64,000 nucleotides of DNA. It comes from Hydrogenophaga taeniospiralis. GTDB lineage: Bacteria; Pseudomonadota; Gammaproteobacteria; Burkholderiales; Burkholderiaceae_C. The translations under genes were made by a program, and so were the position numbers. Below the pieces are notes generated by a model. That model saw only the letters and a list, made by a program, of their open reading frames with translations. It was not told the origin of the DNA and did no database searches. Location: positions 1,464,501 to 1,528,500 of the forward strand of contig NZ_JAHBAG010000001.1 in NCBI RefSeq assembly GCF_020510445.1, in the 5' to 3' direction. Shown piece after piece: positions 47,288 to 55,869 of this stretch. The stretch's first letter is position 1; every line of letters starts with the position of its first letter.

Positions 47288-47871
47288 TGCCGACCAAATC
47301 CATGAGAACCGTTCTCAAACTGTGGGTCATCGCACTGCTGTGGATGCTGCATCTGCCGGGTCTGGTCGCCAGCCAGGAACTGGCGCTGGCCAACCCGAAC
47401 CGGGTCAAGGCCGCCTTCCTGCGCAATTTCGCCCACTACGTTGGTTGGCCGGCCGATGCGTTTCCCAACAGCAGCACGCCCTGGCACATCTGCGTCCTGG
47501 GGCCGGATCCTTTTGGCGACATTCTGGAAACGAGCTTGAAGGGGCGCACGGAGCAGGGGCGCTCATTCGAGGTCTTCCGCGCCGAGACGCTGGACCAATT
47601 GCCGTCGTGCCAGATGGTTTTTCTCGCCTACAAAGACGACACCCGGCGCCGTGCCGTGCTCGACAAGTTGAAGAACAAGCCGGTGCTGACCGTCGGCGAC
47701 GCGCCGGAATTCCTGCGCGAAGGGGGAACCATCCGTTTTGAGGTCGATGACCGGGTGCGCCTGAGCATCAACCTGGACCAGGCCCGGATCGCGGCGCTGA
47801 CCATCCAGACCCGCATGCTGGAGGTCTCCAGCGAGGTGCTCGACAACGGCGTGGTCCGGCGGATGAGGTAG
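47287..47871 (+). CDS. YfiR family (DUF4154) periplasmic protein
   Basis: A 194-aa exported protein with a signal peptide (L-W-V-I-A-L-L-W-M-L-H-L-P-G-L-V-A-S) and the DUF4154 core: K-A-A-F-L-R-N-F-A-H-Y-V-G-W-P near residues 40-55, I-C-V-L-G-P-D-P-F-G near 74, G-D-A-P-E-F-L-R-E-G-G-T-I-R-F near 138. YfiR in Pseudomonas is a redox-responsive repressor of a membrane diguanylate cyclase. The ATG lies within the stop codon region of the TonB receptor gene, and a sensor kinase follows 3 bp after its end. It probably passes an envelope signal to that kinase. Confidence 0.85.
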   Translation: MPTKSMRTVLKLWVIALLWMLHLPGLVASQELALANPNRVKAAFLRNFAHYVGWPADAFPNSSTPWHICVLGPDPFGDILETSLKGRTEQGRSFEVFRAETLDQLPSCQMVFLAYKDDTRRRAVLDKLKNKPVLTVGDAPEFLREGGTIRFEVDDRVRLSINLDQARIAALTIQTRMLEVSSEVLDNGVVRRMR

Positions 47872-47874
47872 CCC

Positions 47875-49839
47875 ATGTTCGGCCACCTGAGCATCCACAA
47901 GCGGCTCACGCTGGTCCTCTGGGGGACGGCCCTGTTGGCGTTCGTCGCGGCGGGCGCCGGGTTGCTGCTCTACCAGGCCCTGACCCTGGAGTCTCGCGCC
48001 CGGCAGATCATGGAGCCCTATGCGCAAATGGTCGCCGTCGGCACCGACGCGGCCGTGGCCTTCGCCGACCCCGTTCGGGCGCAGGAGATTCTCGACACCC
48101 TGCGAACGAACCCACAGATCCGGGAGGCGGAAATCGTCCTGGACGACGGGCGTCGCCTGGCCGGCTTCAGCAGCACGCCGGACGCCATGCTGCGGTCGCT
48201 GCCAGACAAGCCGGACGGCATCTACCTCGGCTCCGATGCCGCGCAACTGCTGCAAGGTCTGCCGAAAGGAGGGCGCCTGCGCATCAGCATGGGGCTGGAG
48301 CAACTCAGCGAGCAGACGCATCAGGCCATGTGGATCTTTGGCGCCGGCATGCTCGTGCTGCTGGCCGCCACGCTGGTCCAGATGGCGGTGCTGCGCCGAA
48401 CGATTGTGCGGCCCATCGCTTCGCTGACCGAAGCGACCGAACGGGTTCGCGCCGGGGCGGACTACACGCACCGCATCCCGGTCTCCGGTGCCGACGAGCT
48501 GGCCCGGCTCGGCCAGAGCTACAACGCCATGCTCGATGGCATCCAGCAGCGGGAAGACGACCTGCGCCGGCTGGCGGCCTTCCAGCGCGCGATTCTGGCC
48601 AACGCGGCCTACGGCATCATCTCGGTCACGCCCGAGGGAACCGTCACTAGCTTCAACCCGGCCGCCGAGCGCCTGCTGGGTTACACCGCCGACGAGGTCG
48701 CCGGAAAGCACACGCCCGCGCTTTGGCACGACCCCCAAGAGGTGGCGCAGCATGCCCGGTACCTGTCCTCGGATCTGGGCGAGACGATCGCGCCGGGATT
48801 CGAGGCGTTCGCGGCCCGCCCGCGCCACGGCCTGCCCGAGGAAAGGGAATGGACCGTCACCCGCAAGGACGGGGCCCGCGTACCGGCGAATCTGTCCGTC
48901 ACCGCCTTGCGGGACGAGGGCGGCGGCATCACCGGATTCGTGGGTTTGATCTACGACCTCACCGAGCGCAAACAGGTGGAAGCAGAAATCCACCAGCTCA
49001 ACCTGGAACTTGAACAGCGCGTCGCCGAACGCACCGCCCAGCTGACCGAGGCCAACAAGGAGCTGGAAGCCTTCGCCTACTCCGTTTCGCACGATCTGCG
49101 CTCGCCGCTGCGGCACATCGACGGATTTCTCGGCCTGCTCAAGGAGGAGTTGGCCGCCACACTCGATGCGCAGAGCCAGCACTACATGGACACCATCTCC
49201 CGGGCGGTCAAACGCATGGGGACGTTGATCGACGACCTGCTGTCCTTCTCGCGCATGGGCCGCCAGGAAATGACCAAAGGGCCGGTCGATCTGGGTGCCC
49301 TGGTGAAGGACGTCATCCACGAGTTCGAGCCGGAGGCCAAGGACCGGACCATCCACTGGCGCATCGGGGAGCTGCCGGTGGTCGTCGGCGACCGCGCCAT
49401 GCTGCGGGTCGTGCTGGCCAATCTGATTTCAAACGCCCTGAAATTCACCCAGACGCGCGAGCAGACGGCCATCGAGATCGGTTGTCTGCCCGACCAGTCC
49501 GGCCACGAGAACGAAACGGTCGTCTTTGTGCGCGACAACGGCGTCGGCTTCGACATGCGGTACGCCAACAAACTGTTCGGCGTCTTCGAACGCCTGCACA
49601 GCTTCAAGGAATTCGAAGGCACGGGGATCGGCCTGGCCAACGTGCACCGCGTCGTTTCCCGGAACGGCGGCACGACCTGGGCCGAAGGCAAGGTGGACGT
49701 CGGCGCGACCTTCTTCTTCTCGCTCCCGCGGGAAAAACCGATGGCGGCCGCACCGATCGCGCCGAGCAAGGCGGCGGTGTCACAACCCTGTCCCACGCGC
49801 GAGGGCCTGATGGCACCCGTCGAAAGCGAGACCAGATGA
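47875..49839 (+). CDS. HAMP-PAS hybrid-layout sensor histidine kinase
   Basis: A 654-aa inner-membrane kinase. TM1 spans about residues 15-37, a periplasmic sensor follows, TM2 lies about 157-177, HAMP about 178-230, PAS about 235-370 (F-Q-R-A-I-L-A-N-A-A-Y-G-I-I-S-V), a short coiled coil, then HisKA with His406 in S-V-S-H-D-L-R-S-P-L-R-H and a HATPase domain (N-L-I-S-N-A-L-K-F, D-N-G-V-G-F-D, G-T-G-I-G-L-A). No response regulator gene is adjacent, so its output is unknown. Tight linkage to YfiR and a TonB receptor suggests a three-part cell-surface signalling route. Confidence 0.88.
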   Translation: MFGHLSIHKRLTLVLWGTALLAFVAAGAGLLLYQALTLESRARQIMEPYAQMVAVGTDAAVAFADPVRAQEILDTLRTNPQIREAEIVLDDGRRLAGFSSTPDAMLRSLPDKPDGIYLGSDAAQLLQGLPKGGRLRISMGLEQLSEQTHQAMWIFGAGMLVLLAATLVQMAVLRRTIVRPIASLTEATERVRAGADYTHRIPVSGADELARLGQSYNAMLDGIQQREDDLRRLAAFQRAILANAAYGIISVTPEGTVTSFNPAAERLLGYTADEVAGKHTPALWHDPQEVAQHARYLSSDLGETIAPGFEAFAARPRHGLPEEREWTVTRKDGARVPANLSVTALRDEGGGITGFVGLIYDLTERKQVEAEIHQLNLELEQRVAERTAQLTEANKELEAFAYSVSHDLRSPLRHIDGFLGLLKEELAATLDAQSQHYMDTISRAVKRMGTLIDDLLSFSRMGRQEMTKGPVDLGALVKDVIHEFEPEAKDRTIHWRIGELPVVVGDRAMLRVVLANLISNALKFTQTREQTAIEIGCLPDQSGHENETVVFVRDNGVGFDMRYANKLFGVFERLHSFKEFEGTGIGLANVHRVVSRNGGTTWAEGKVDVGATFFFSLPREKPMAAAPIAPSKAAVSQPCPTREGLMAPVESETR

Positions 49840-51104
49840 CCGCTCTCACCCCACCCGACACCCCCAAACGCGCCGTGCTGCGCCACATCCGCCCGTCCGA
49901 CCTGAAGGCCGCGGTGCAGCTGGCCGCGCAGGCGGCGCAGGGTGTGATCAACATGGCCGAGGGGGTGCACCAGTCGGTGCGCCATCGCCTGGGCTTGGCC
50001 AGCGGGGCGGAGCCAGAGCAGACCGGGGGGGTGACCGGGCGCGTGTACCAGGGCGTGCGCGGTGCGACGCGGTTGGTGGGCCACGCCACCGACGCGTTGT
50101 TGGGCGCGCTGCTGCCGCTGCTGGACGACCCGGCCACGCACCCCGAGGCCTCGCCCCAGCGCGAGGCGGTGCTGGCGGCGTTGAATGGGGTGCTGGGCGA
50201 CAGGTTGCAGGCCGCGCACAACCCGCTGGCCTGGCCCATGGCGCTGCGCCGGGGCGGCGAGACGCTGGCGCTGGACCCGTCGGCGGTGCTGGCGGCGCAG
50301 CTCGGCACCCACGCGAGCCCGCACCTCGTGCTGCTGATCCACGGCCTGTGCATGAACGACACGCAGTGGCGCCGCGCCGGGCACGACCACGGTGAACATC
50401 TGGCTCAGGCGCTGGGCTGCACCCCGGTTTACCTGCGCTACAACAGCGGTCTGCACACCTCGGTCAACGGGCGCGAACTGGCGCTGATGCTGGAGCAACT
50501 GGTGGCGGCCTGGCCGGTGCCGCTGCAGCGCATCACCCTCCTGGGCCACAGCATGGGGGGGCTGGTGGCGCGGTCCGCGGTGCAGGTGGCGCGCAGGGCG
50601 GGCCTGCACTGGCCGGGGCTGTTGCGTGAGCTGGTGTTCCTGGGCACGCCGCACCACGGCGCGCCGCTGGAGCGCGCGGGCCATGGGGTGGACCTGCTGC
50701 TGGCCGCCACGCCGTTCACCGCGCCCTTTGCCCGGCTGGGCAAATTGCGCAGCGCCGGCATTACCGATCTGCGGCACGGCCACGTGCAGGACGCCGACTG
50801 GCAGGGGCGCGACCGCTTTGCTTCGCCGGAGGACCACCGCCTTGTGTTGCCACTGCCCGAAGGCGTGGCCTGCTTCGCCGTCGCGGCGACCCTGGCCGGC
50901 CAGCGTGGGCTGCTCGCGGACCGGCTGACCGGCGACGGGCTGGTGCCCTTGCGCAGCGCGCTGGGCCAGCACGACGATCCGGCGCGCCGGCTGGTGTTTG
51001 CGAAGGACAGCCAGCGCATCGTCTACCGCACCGGCCACCTGGATCTGCTTTCCAGCCCGGCGGTGGCGCAGCAGCTCCTGCACTGGCTGGTACCCACGGC
51101 CTGA
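49836..51104 (+). CDS. Lipase-like alpha/beta hydrolase (PGAP1-type)
   Basis: A 422-aa hydrolase. An N-terminal amphipathic region (about 1-150) precedes an alpha/beta core with L-L-I-H-G-L-C-M-N near residue 167 (oxyanion region) and nucleophile Ser239 in G-H-S-M-G-G-L-V-A-R. The second conserved stretch F-L-G-T-P-H-H-G near 269 is typical of PGAP1/lipase relatives. A histidine near the C-terminus (T-G-H-L-D-L-L) completes a plausible triad. No signal peptide. Its ATG overlaps the kinase stop by four bases, yet a functional link to the sensor is not obvious. Confidence 0.82.
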   Translation: MTALTPPDTPKRAVLRHIRPSDLKAAVQLAAQAAQGVINMAEGVHQSVRHRLGLASGAEPEQTGGVTGRVYQGVRGATRLVGHATDALLGALLPLLDDPATHPEASPQREAVLAALNGVLGDRLQAAHNPLAWPMALRRGGETLALDPSAVLAAQLGTHASPHLVLLIHGLCMNDTQWRRAGHDHGEHLAQALGCTPVYLRYNSGLHTSVNGRELALMLEQLVAAWPVPLQRITLLGHSMGGLVARSAVQVARRAGLHWPGLLRELVFLGTPHHGAPLERAGHGVDLLLAATPFTAPFARLGKLRSAGITDLRHGHVQDADWQGRDRFASPEDHRLVLPLPEGVACFAVAATLAGQRGLLADRLTGDGLVPLRSALGQHDDPARRLVFAKDSQRIVYRTGHLDLLSSPAVAQQLLHWLVPTA

Positions 51105-51110
51105 GAGGCT

Positions 51111-51203
51111 GAGTTTTTCCCGGCGAAGTTGGCACGGGACTGGCTTTGGTGTGTGCATGGACCAGAGTCATCAAATGTCAGTGCAACGGGATCAGCAACT
51201 GTT
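51111..51203. repeat. 93-bp direct repeat, copy A
   Basis: This stretch, starting GAGTTTTTCCCGGCGAAGTT and ending ATCAGCAACTGTT, is repeated at 52563-52655 with two mismatches. It sits 7 bp after the PGAP1-like gene. The rest of the 315-bp gap before the next gene shows no convincing gene or terminator. Short reading frames shared by the two copies diverge immediately after the repeat and are not counted as genes. Confidence 0.85.
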
Positions 51204-51419
51204 CGAGGATTTGGTGCGGCCCTGCACCGAGATCGATGCGGCAACGGCAGGCCGGCCCGCGTGCAGCAGGCCAGTCGATTGCAGGTGGGTTTGTCACGTG
51301 TTGAAAGATCGGCCGCTGGGCTCGTCCTCGTCGGGGCGTGACAACATTTCCCACTCGCGTGCCCAGGTGCCGTATGAACGCCTGGAGTTGGCCAAGTTTC
51401 TGAACTATCCTCCCCAGAC

Positions 51420-52421
51420 ATGATCAAGGTCGCCCTGCTGTTGATGTCTGCCTGCCTGTTGGTCGGCTGTGCGTCTTACGACCCCCTCGTCGCGCGTGAC
51501 CTGGAACCGGGTCGCCTACCGCCGCCCGACGTCACGCTCAGCATTGCCGGCCTGGGCCCCTGCACCGACAACCCGGACCGCCGCCTGCACCTGAAAGCGG
51601 GCGAGCCGGTCACCGTGCTGGTCCACGGCTGTTTCGGATCTTCGGGCCAGTTCCGCGCGCTGGCACAGGTGCTGGCCTTCCAGGGCCAGCAATCGGCCTG
51701 CTTCACCTACGACGACCGCGCGGCGCTCGACGACAGCGCGGGTGCCCTGCGCAGCGCCGCCACGCAACTCGCCGCGCTGTCTGGCGGCCCACCCGTCACC
51801 ATCGTCGGTCACAGCCAGGGCGCACTGATCGCGCGCAGAGCGCTGACCGATGCACTGGAGCCGGCACCGTCATTGCCAGCCCCCCAGGCTGTGAACTGGC
51901 GGCTGGTGACCATCTCCGGTCCGTTCTCCGGCATCGACGCGGCCAGCACCTGTGGCAAGAACTGGCTCTACCCTCTGACGCTGGGCCTGTTGCCGCTAAG
52001 CTGCCACATCTTCACCGGCCCAAAGTGGAAAGACATCACGTTTTCGTCAGACTTCATCACCGAGCCCGGCCAGCTGCTGGCGGGGGTCAACTACCTGAAG
52101 ATAGACACCGATGAAGAGGGCACTTGCCGCCGAGAAGCCGACGGCCGTTGCCTGGAAAGCGATGATATTTTTTCGTTGACCGAGCAACGCAATGCACGGG
52201 TCGAAACCGGCGCCGCAGTGGACCGCGTGCAGGTGCAGGCCGGCCATGTGGAGATCGTGGGCGACAAGCTGCAGGCGCCGACCAAGCTGATCACGGTGCT
52301 GCAAGACAAGGGGGTGCTACGCCCCCTGGCCGCCAGCCGCCGGGCTGCGTTTGAGCGGATGTTGGCGGTGGCGTATGGCCTGCAGTCGGACGCCTTGCGC
52401 AGGCCGGCGGTCTCCCGTTGA
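51420..52421 (+). CDS. Lipoprotein alpha/beta hydrolase (lipase-like)
   Basis: A 333-aa predicted lipoprotein: the signal peptide ends in L-V-G-C with Cys17 as the lipidation site. The alpha/beta core shows V-L-V-H-G-C-F-G-S near residue 61 (oxyanion region) and nucleophile Ser132 in V-G-H-S-Q-G-A-L. Likely anchored in the outer or inner membrane facing the periplasm, with esterase or lipase activity; substrate unknown. The gene lies exactly between the two 93-bp direct repeats, suggesting gain or duplication by recombination. No operon partner. Confidence 0.82.
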   Translation: MIKVALLLMSACLLVGCASYDPLVARDLEPGRLPPPDVTLSIAGLGPCTDNPDRRLHLKAGEPVTVLVHGCFGSSGQFRALAQVLAFQGQQSACFTYDDRAALDDSAGALRSAATQLAALSGGPPVTIVGHSQGALIARRALTDALEPAPSLPAPQAVNWRLVTISGPFSGIDAASTCGKNWLYPLTLGLLPLSCHIFTGPKWKDITFSSDFITEPGQLLAGVNYLKIDTDEEGTCRREADGRCLESDDIFSLTEQRNARVETGAAVDRVQVQAGHVEIVGDKLQAPTKLITVLQDKGVLRPLAASRRAAFERMLAVAYGLQSDALRRPAVSR

Positions 52422-52807
52422 CACTCTGTTGGCAAAGCATGGGCTGCCGCGCCGCACCGATCCATTCGTTGTTGACCTGAACCACGGGCTTGCTGCGCAT
52501 CGGAATTTCAATCCCCTTGGACCCGGCCAGGCACGGCCGGGGAACAATCTGCCGTAGGCTGAGAGTTTTTCCCGGCGAAGTTGGCACGGGACTGGCTTTG
52601 GTGTGTGCATGGACCAGAGTCGTCAAACGTCAGTGCAACGGGATCAGCAACTGTTAGGCGCGCGGCTCGGCCCCCGGGCGCCGGCAGATCGACGCAGTGG
52701 CGGACAAGACCTGTATGCGCTGGCGCTAGAAAAGCGAAAACTCCTCAGCCTCTGAGCGCTGGCCGGGTGGGGGCGGGCTGAAAAGCCCGGCGCCCGAGCC
52801 CGCCGCC
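52422..52807. other. 386-bp gap holding the second 93-bp repeat
   Basis: Apart from the repeat at 52563-52655, this convergent gap shows CCCGGCCAGGCACGGCCGGGG near 52522-52542, a possible hairpin without a T-run. The part after the repeat (52656-52800) has no coding signal I trust. Confidence 0.5.
52563..52655. repeat. 93-bp direct repeat, copy B
   Basis: Same orientation as copy A at 51111-51203, differing at two positions (CATCAAATG versus CGTCAAACG). It is followed by AGGCGCGCGGC instead of the CGAGGATTTGG after copy A. The reverse strand of both copies contains the same small open frame, but each continues into unrelated sequence. Confidence 0.85.
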
Positions 52808-53821
52808 TCAGAACGTGACCACCACCTTGCCGAAGGCGCCACGGGCCAGGTGGTCCAGCGCGGCGGGCAGATCGCTGGCCACGTAGCTGGCGGCGATGGT
52901 GGGCGTGAGCCTGTTCACGTCGATGGCGCGCACCAGGTCTTCCAGGGCCCGGCGGTGCCCCACGCCGATGCCCTGCAGCACGGCCTTCTGGCGGATGACG
53001 GGGTAGGCCGATGTGGAGATCCGGTCGCCGTCGAGCACGCCGATGACCGACAGCCGCCCGCCCGGCGCCAGGGCCTGCAGCGAGCGTTCCATGTTGGCAC
53101 CGCCCACCAGCTCCAGCACGTGGTCGGCGCCGTGGCCCTGGGTCAGCGCGTGCAGCTCGGCCACCCAGTCGGCATCGCGCGCCAGCGCGTGCGTGGCGCC
53201 CATCGCCAGCACCTGCGCGCGCTTGGCCGGGTCGCCCGAGACCACCACCGTGCGCGCCCCGTGCAGTCGCGCCAGTTGCAGGCCGAACAGCGCGACACCG
53301 CCGGTGCCGTGGATCAGCACGGTCTGGCCAGCGCGCAGTGCGCCCTGTTCGATCAGCGCAAACCAGGCCGTCAGCGCCGCGCAGGGCAGGGTGCTGGCCT
53401 GGGCGGGGCTCAGGGTGGCGGGCGCGGCCGCGACCCATTGGGCGTCGAGCAGCACGTGCGTGGCCAGCATGCCCGGGCCGGGGCCGCCCAGCGGGAAGAC
53501 CTCGGGCGTGGGCCTGCCGTCGAGCCAGCCCGCATAAAAAGTGCTGATCACTTCGTCGCCCGCTTGCCAGCGCGTGACGCCGTCGCCCACGGCCAGCACG
53601 CGGCCGGCCATGTCGGAGCCCGGTGTCCAGGGGGCGGTGAAGGGCGTGCCCATGCCGTTGTCGATCATCAGCAGATCGCGGTAGTTGAGCGACGCGGCGG
53701 CCACCCGCACCAGGATCTGGCCCGGCCCGGGGGTGGGCATGGGCGCTTCGACGCAGCTGAGGTGCTGGCGGCCGTAGGCGCCGAGTTGCCAGCGGGAAAG
53801 GGTGGGGGGTGCATCGGTCAT
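52808..53821 (-). CDS. Zinc-independent MDR-family NAD(P)H oxidoreductase (quinone-reductase-like)
   Basis: A 337-aa medium-chain reductase. The N-terminal GroES-like part carries A-A-A-S-L-N-Y-R-D-L-L, and the nucleotide-binding motif is H-G-T-G-G-V-A-L-F-G near residues 170-179. The cysteines of the structural zinc lobe are absent, so a zinc-free quinone oxidoreductase or alkenal/enone reductase is more likely than an alcohol dehydrogenase. It is transcribed divergently from the LysR gene at 53928, which probably controls it; the 106-bp gap is AT-rich compared with its surroundings (GATAATTTTCAACATAC). Confidence 0.85.
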   Translation of the reverse strand: MTDAPPTLSRWQLGAYGRQHLSCVEAPMPTPGPGQILVRVAAASLNYRDLLMIDNGMGTPFTAPWTPGSDMAGRVLAVGDGVTRWQAGDEVISTFYAGWLDGRPTPEVFPLGGPGPGMLATHVLLDAQWVAAAPATLSPAQASTLPCAALTAWFALIEQGALRAGQTVLIHGTGGVALFGLQLARLHGARTVVVSGDPAKRAQVLAMGATHALARDADWVAELHALTQGHGADHVLELVGGANMERSLQALAPGGRLSVIGVLDGDRISTSAYPVIRQKAVLQGIGVGHRRALEDLVRAIDVNRLTPTIAASYVASDLPAALDHLARGAFGKVVVTF

Positions 53822-53927
53822 GGCTGTGATTTCGGAGGGAGGGTTGGAGAGAGCGACCGATGCTATTGGTTCCTTGGTTGATCGTGTGGTGGATAATTTT
53901 CAACATACTGGTGATCTGGAGTCGTCA

Positions 53928-54851
53928 ATGAGCGAGCGTTTTCGGGGGGTGGAGGAGTTCGTGGCGGCGGTGGAGGCCGGCAGCTTTGCCCAGGCGGCGC
54001 AGCGCCTGCACATCACGCGTTCGGCGGTGGCCAAGAGCATCGCGTTGATGGAGTCGCGCCTGGGCGTGCGGCTGTTCCACCGCACCACGCGCAGCCAGAG
54101 CCTGACCGACGAAGGCGCCGCCTGCTACGAACGCTGCCGCCGCGCGCTGCAGGAACTGGAGGCCGCGCGGCAGGAGATCGACGCGGGCCGGCTGGTGCCC
54201 ACCGGGCGGGTGCGCGTGTCCCTGCCCGACGTGGTGGGGCGCCGCTGCGTGGTGCCTTTGCTGCTGGAGCTGGCGCAGCAGCACCCCGAGCTGGTGCTGG
54301 AGGTGTCGCTGAACGACCGGCGCGTCGATCTGGTGGAAGACGGGGTGGACGTGGCGCTGCGCAGCGGCGCGCTGCCCGACAGCGCGGTGCTGTCGGCGCG
54401 CCCGGTGGGCCACCAGTGGATGGGGCTGTACGCCGCGCCGGCCTACCTGGCGGCCCGGGGCCGGCCCACTGGCCTGGCCGACCTGCGCGCCCACCAGGCG
54501 GCGCACCGCTTCATCGTCTATGGCCGTGCCGGGGCCTCCGGCCTGTGGCGGTTCGGTCAGGGCGAGCGGCCCGAAGACACCCTGCCCATTCCCGCGCCGG
54601 CGCTGGTGTTTGACAGCATCGAAGCCATGAGCGCCGCGGCCGTAGCCGGGCTGGGCCTGGTGCGGCTGCCGAAGTGGCTGGTGGCGCCGGCCGTGGCCGC
54701 CGGGGAGTTGGTGCCGGTGTTCGACGAGCCGGTGCCGTTCGGCTTCCCCATGCACCTGCTGTGGCCGCACAGCCGGCGCCTGCCCCTGAAGACCCGGGTG
54801 GTGCTGGACCTGCTCGGGCAACGGCTGCCCGGTCTGTTGGCGGCCTCTTGA
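53928..54851 (+). CDS. LysR family transcriptional regulator
   Basis: A 307-aa LysR protein of standard length. The recognition helix region F-A-Q-A-A-Q-R-L-H-I-T-R-S-A-V-A-K-S-I lies near residues 20-38, followed by the R-L-F-H-R-T-T-R pattern and the effector domain (G-R-V-R-V-S-L-P near 90). This is the AaeR/DmlR-like branch. I chose ATG 53928 because family alignment starts at S-E-R-F-R-G-V-E-E; an open upstream extension to 53802 overlaps the divergent gene. It most likely regulates the adjacent MDR reductase. Just downstream begins the IS-flanked island. Confidence 0.87.
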   Translation: MSERFRGVEEFVAAVEAGSFAQAAQRLHITRSAVAKSIALMESRLGVRLFHRTTRSQSLTDEGAACYERCRRALQELEAARQEIDAGRLVPTGRVRVSLPDVVGRRCVVPLLLELAQQHPELVLEVSLNDRRVDLVEDGVDVALRSGALPDSAVLSARPVGHQWMGLYAAPAYLAARGRPTGLADLRAHQAAHRFIVYGRAGASGLWRFGQGERPEDTLPIPAPALVFDSIEAMSAAAVAGLGLVRLPKWLVAPAVAAGELVPVFDEPVPFGFPMHLLWPHSRRLPLKTRVVLDLLGQRLPGLLAAS

Positions 54852-54881
54852 AACCGCGCCGGCCACCCCGGAGATTTCAGA

Positions 54882-55147
54882 ATGTCCGGGTCAGTACACC
54901 AGCGAGCACCTCCAGAAGCTGCTGGACGAACAAGGCATCACATGCAGCATGAGCAGGACTGGCGAGGGTTGGGACAACTCGGCAATGGGGAGCTTCTTCA
55001 GTTCGCTCAAGACCGAACACACGGCCAGGAAGGTGTACCGACTCAGACGTGTTCGACGACATCGAGTGCTTCTACAACCCAATGCGCGCGCATTCGACGC
55101 TCAGCTATCTCAGTCCCGTGCAGTTCGAGCAAGCTCAAGAAGCTTAG
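54882..55147 (+). pseudogene. IS3-family transposase (OrfB) C-terminal remnant, frameshifted
   Basis: Only the last quarter of an IS3 OrfB integrase remains: Q-Y-T-S-E-H-L-Q-K-L-L-D near 54892, S-M-S-R-T-G-E-G-W-D-N-S-A-M, F-F-S-S-L-K-T-E-H. Then a frame change near 55040 leads to D-V-F-D-D-I-E-C-F-Y-N-P-M-R-A-H-S-T-L-S-Y and a stop at 55145. After it GGTGTCAACGGAACCGGCAG (55151-55170) resembles the right end of IS3-type elements. The following 150 bp contain ATTCCGG (55276) and CCGGAAT (55309) as an inverted pair, possibly part of another insertion element, with no gene. Confidence 0.82.
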
Positions 55148-55334
55148 GTCGGTGTCAACGGAACCGGCAGCAGCCCATTCCAGGCAAAGCCCGCGAGGCT
55201 ACCCACATCGGGTGGATGAATTTGCGCAACACCGCCAAGGTGGCACACGGCATCGTTCCGGCATCGTGAGCGCTCATTCCGGTCACCCCGCAAATCGGTC
55301 ACGTTGCTCCGGAATATCCTGCTGTTTTCCCGGC

Positions 55335-55745
55335 TTAGCCAAAGAAGTCCTGACCGAGTGTTCCTGCGAGCCGCTCCTTGAGGCCCGATGAGAACTCACG
55401 AACGACGGGAAACGGGCTTTGGAAGAGCTTGATGTTGTTGATGAGGCCAGACTCATTCCGAGTGAGGATGGTGACGCCGGCGATCGGCTTGCCACCGTGG
55501 ACGCCACCCCACTCAAGGTACGTCTTCGCACCGTCAACAGTCTCCGCAGTGAACACGAAGTCTTCGTACATCGTGCTCGTCGCGGCAAAGAACGCCCCGA
55601 TGAGTGTCGGGCCGATCACGGCCTTGCTGAGGGCTGAGGTCTGAAGGCTGACGTCAGCGGTGAACGCCGCCGCAAAGTCGCTCGTTCCCTTCTTCTTGAC
55701 GATTTGCATCCATGCCGTTCCCGGTGGGTTGGTGCCAGTAGTCAT
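55335..55745 (-). CDS. Small NTF2/SnoaL-like fold protein
   Basis: A 136-aa protein without signal peptide, starting M-T-T-G-T-N-P-P-G-T-A-W-M-Q-I. The pattern (N-terminal helices, F-A-A-A-F-T-A-D-V near residue 24, a central aromatic W-G-G, and C-terminal strands ending S-G-L-I-N-N-I-K-L-F) is that of the SnoaL/NTF2 fold. ATG 55745 has GGGAGATAAC upstream. It lies 124 bp after the metallo-hydrolase gene in the same direction, so the two may be cotranscribed under the HxlR regulator. Function unknown. Confidence 0.72.
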   Translation of the reverse strand: MTTGTNPPGTAWMQIVKKKGTSDFAAAFTADVSLQTSALSKAVIGPTLIGAFFAATSTMYEDFVFTAETVDGAKTYLEWGGVHGGKPIAGVTILTRNESGLINNIKLFQSPFPVVREFSSGLKERLAGTLGQDFFG

Positions 55746-55869
55746 TGTTATCTCCCAGCTCGTGTCTGCGTCTTCGCAGAGGGGTGCGCCCGTTGGCGCG
55801 GACTGAAAAGCGCTGCTGCGCTTTGTCGGATGTGCGCGGTAGTCGCTACCGCGCAAGTGATGCTTCAGC

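Noticed and set aside
51129-51341. Short open frame beginning in repeat copy A, with a twin at 52581-52781
   Set aside because: The shared N-terminal part simply reflects the repeat; the remainders are unrelated, with no ribosome site or codon signal.
52563-52662. GTTAGGC at the end of repeat copy B, resembling an integron attC core site
   Set aside because: Copy A lacks it (GTTCGAG), no matching inverse core site RYYYAAC or attC-type stem was found, and there is no integrase or cassette array.
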